6,038 nucleotides of DNA from the NCBI GenBank assembly GCA_013213915.1, contig JABSRK010000230.1, forward strand, positions 1-6,038. The letters run 5' to 3'. Below are positions 5,689 through 6,038 of the stretch, in pieces. The translations under genes were made by a program, and so were the position numbers. Under the pieces are notes generated by a model, which searched no databases, was not told where the DNA came from, and was given only the letters and a program-made list of their open reading frames with translations. Each line of letters begins with the position of its first letter. Position 1 is the stretch's first letter. The DNA is from Planctomycetota bacterium (GTDB taxonomy: Bacteria; Planctomycetota; GCA-002687715).

Positions 5689-6038
5689 ATGCCAGCGTCT
5701 CCCGAAGATCCCCGCTATTCCCGACAGGTGCTGTTCCGGGCCATCGGGACCGACGGCCAGCGCCGGCTGCTCGAGAGCACGGTGGTGCTCGTCGGGTGCG
5801 GCGCCCTGGGCGCGTCACTCGCGGAGCAGCTGGCGCGGGTCGGCGTCGGGCGCCTCGTGCTCGTGGATCGCGATGTGGTGGAGGAGTCCAACCTCGGTCG
5901 TCAGGCGCTCTACACCGCGCAGGACGCAGCCGCCGGACTGCCCAAGGCGGCGGCCCTCGCCGGACACCTGCGGGCATTCAACCCCGACCTCGACCTCGAT
6001 CCCCGCGTGTCCGACCTCAATGCGACGACGGTACGCGA
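5689..6038 (+). CDS. ThiF/MoeB/HesA-family adenylyltransferase (E1-like), C-terminus cut by the window edge
   Basis: The first 116 residues of an E1-like enzyme that would use ATP to adenylate the C-terminal Gly of a ubiquitin-like sulfur carrier (ThiS or MoaD type) or another acyl substrate, in the cytoplasm. Residues 9-13 are RYSRQ, the usual opening. A Rossmann nucleotide loop follows, VGCGALG (35-41), then LVDRD (58-62), VVEESNLGRQ (63-72, with the conserved Asn and Arg) and LPKAAAL (84-90), whose Lys86 is the usual ATP-contacting residue. The next expected elements, the second Asp, the Cys and any zinc CxxC pairs, lie beyond the window. The GALG, VDRDxVExSNL and QALYTAQDA blocks resemble the branch containing Firmicute ThiF/MoeB proteins. 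ATG 5689 is the only start codon after the in-frame TGA at 5647; no clear Shine-Dalgarno precedes it. Whether it serves thiamine, molybdopterin or another pathway cannot be decided here. Confidence 0.93.
   Translation, partial: MPASPEDPRYSRQVLFRAIGTDGQRRLLESTVVLVGCGALGASLAEQLARVGVGRLVLVDRDVVEESNLGRQALYTAQDAAAGLPKAAALAGHLRAFNPDLDLDPRVSDLNATTVR

Overview
The window is GC-rich DNA, with third codon positions dominated by G or C. Four protein genes fill almost all of it, and two of them run off the window edges. The gene content and domain style suggest a Gram-negative-type bacterium with abundant exported multidomain proteins. My best guess is Planctomycetota, from the architecture of the exported peptidase, its C-terminal beta-domain, a polytopic membrane protein of a type I associate with that phylum, and weak or absent Shine-Dalgarno sequences at three of four starts. 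This placement is inference, not proof.

Layout, left to right. Positions 1-1583 (minus strand) hold most of a DUF255 / thioredoxin-domain protein of the YyaL/SPATA20 type. It has an apparent Sec signal peptide and a CHWC motif, and its C-terminus lies beyond the left edge. A 43-base gap with a 7-bp inverted repeat separates it from an exported M14 zinc carboxypeptidase (1627-4134, minus strand). The peptidase has a signal peptide, propeptide, complete zinc site and catalytic Glu, followed by three beta-rich C-terminal modules. The two genes lie in the order peptidase then DUF255 on the same strand and may be co-transcribed. A 274-base non-coding stretch follows, with several short hairpins. 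Next comes a polytopic membrane protein of unknown function (4409-5545, minus strand), with a Shine-Dalgarno sequence and a plausible sigma-70-type promoter. A 143-base divergent intergenic region then leads to the first 116 codons of a ThiF/MoeB/HesA-family adenylating enzyme (5689 to the right edge, plus strand).

How the genes work together: the peptidase and the DUF255 protein both appear to be exported, so a shared extracytoplasmic role in protein breakdown or thiol chemistry is conceivable, but the sequence does not prove it. The membrane protein and the ThiF-like gene are divergently transcribed with no obvious functional link. I find no RNA gene, CRISPR array, insertion sequence or phage gene, and no clear evidence of an undescribed system. 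The points most worth a second look are the Gln at the position usually held by Tyr248 in the carboxypeptidase, its C-terminal beta-modules, the exported DUF255 protein, and the palindromes in the intergenic regions.
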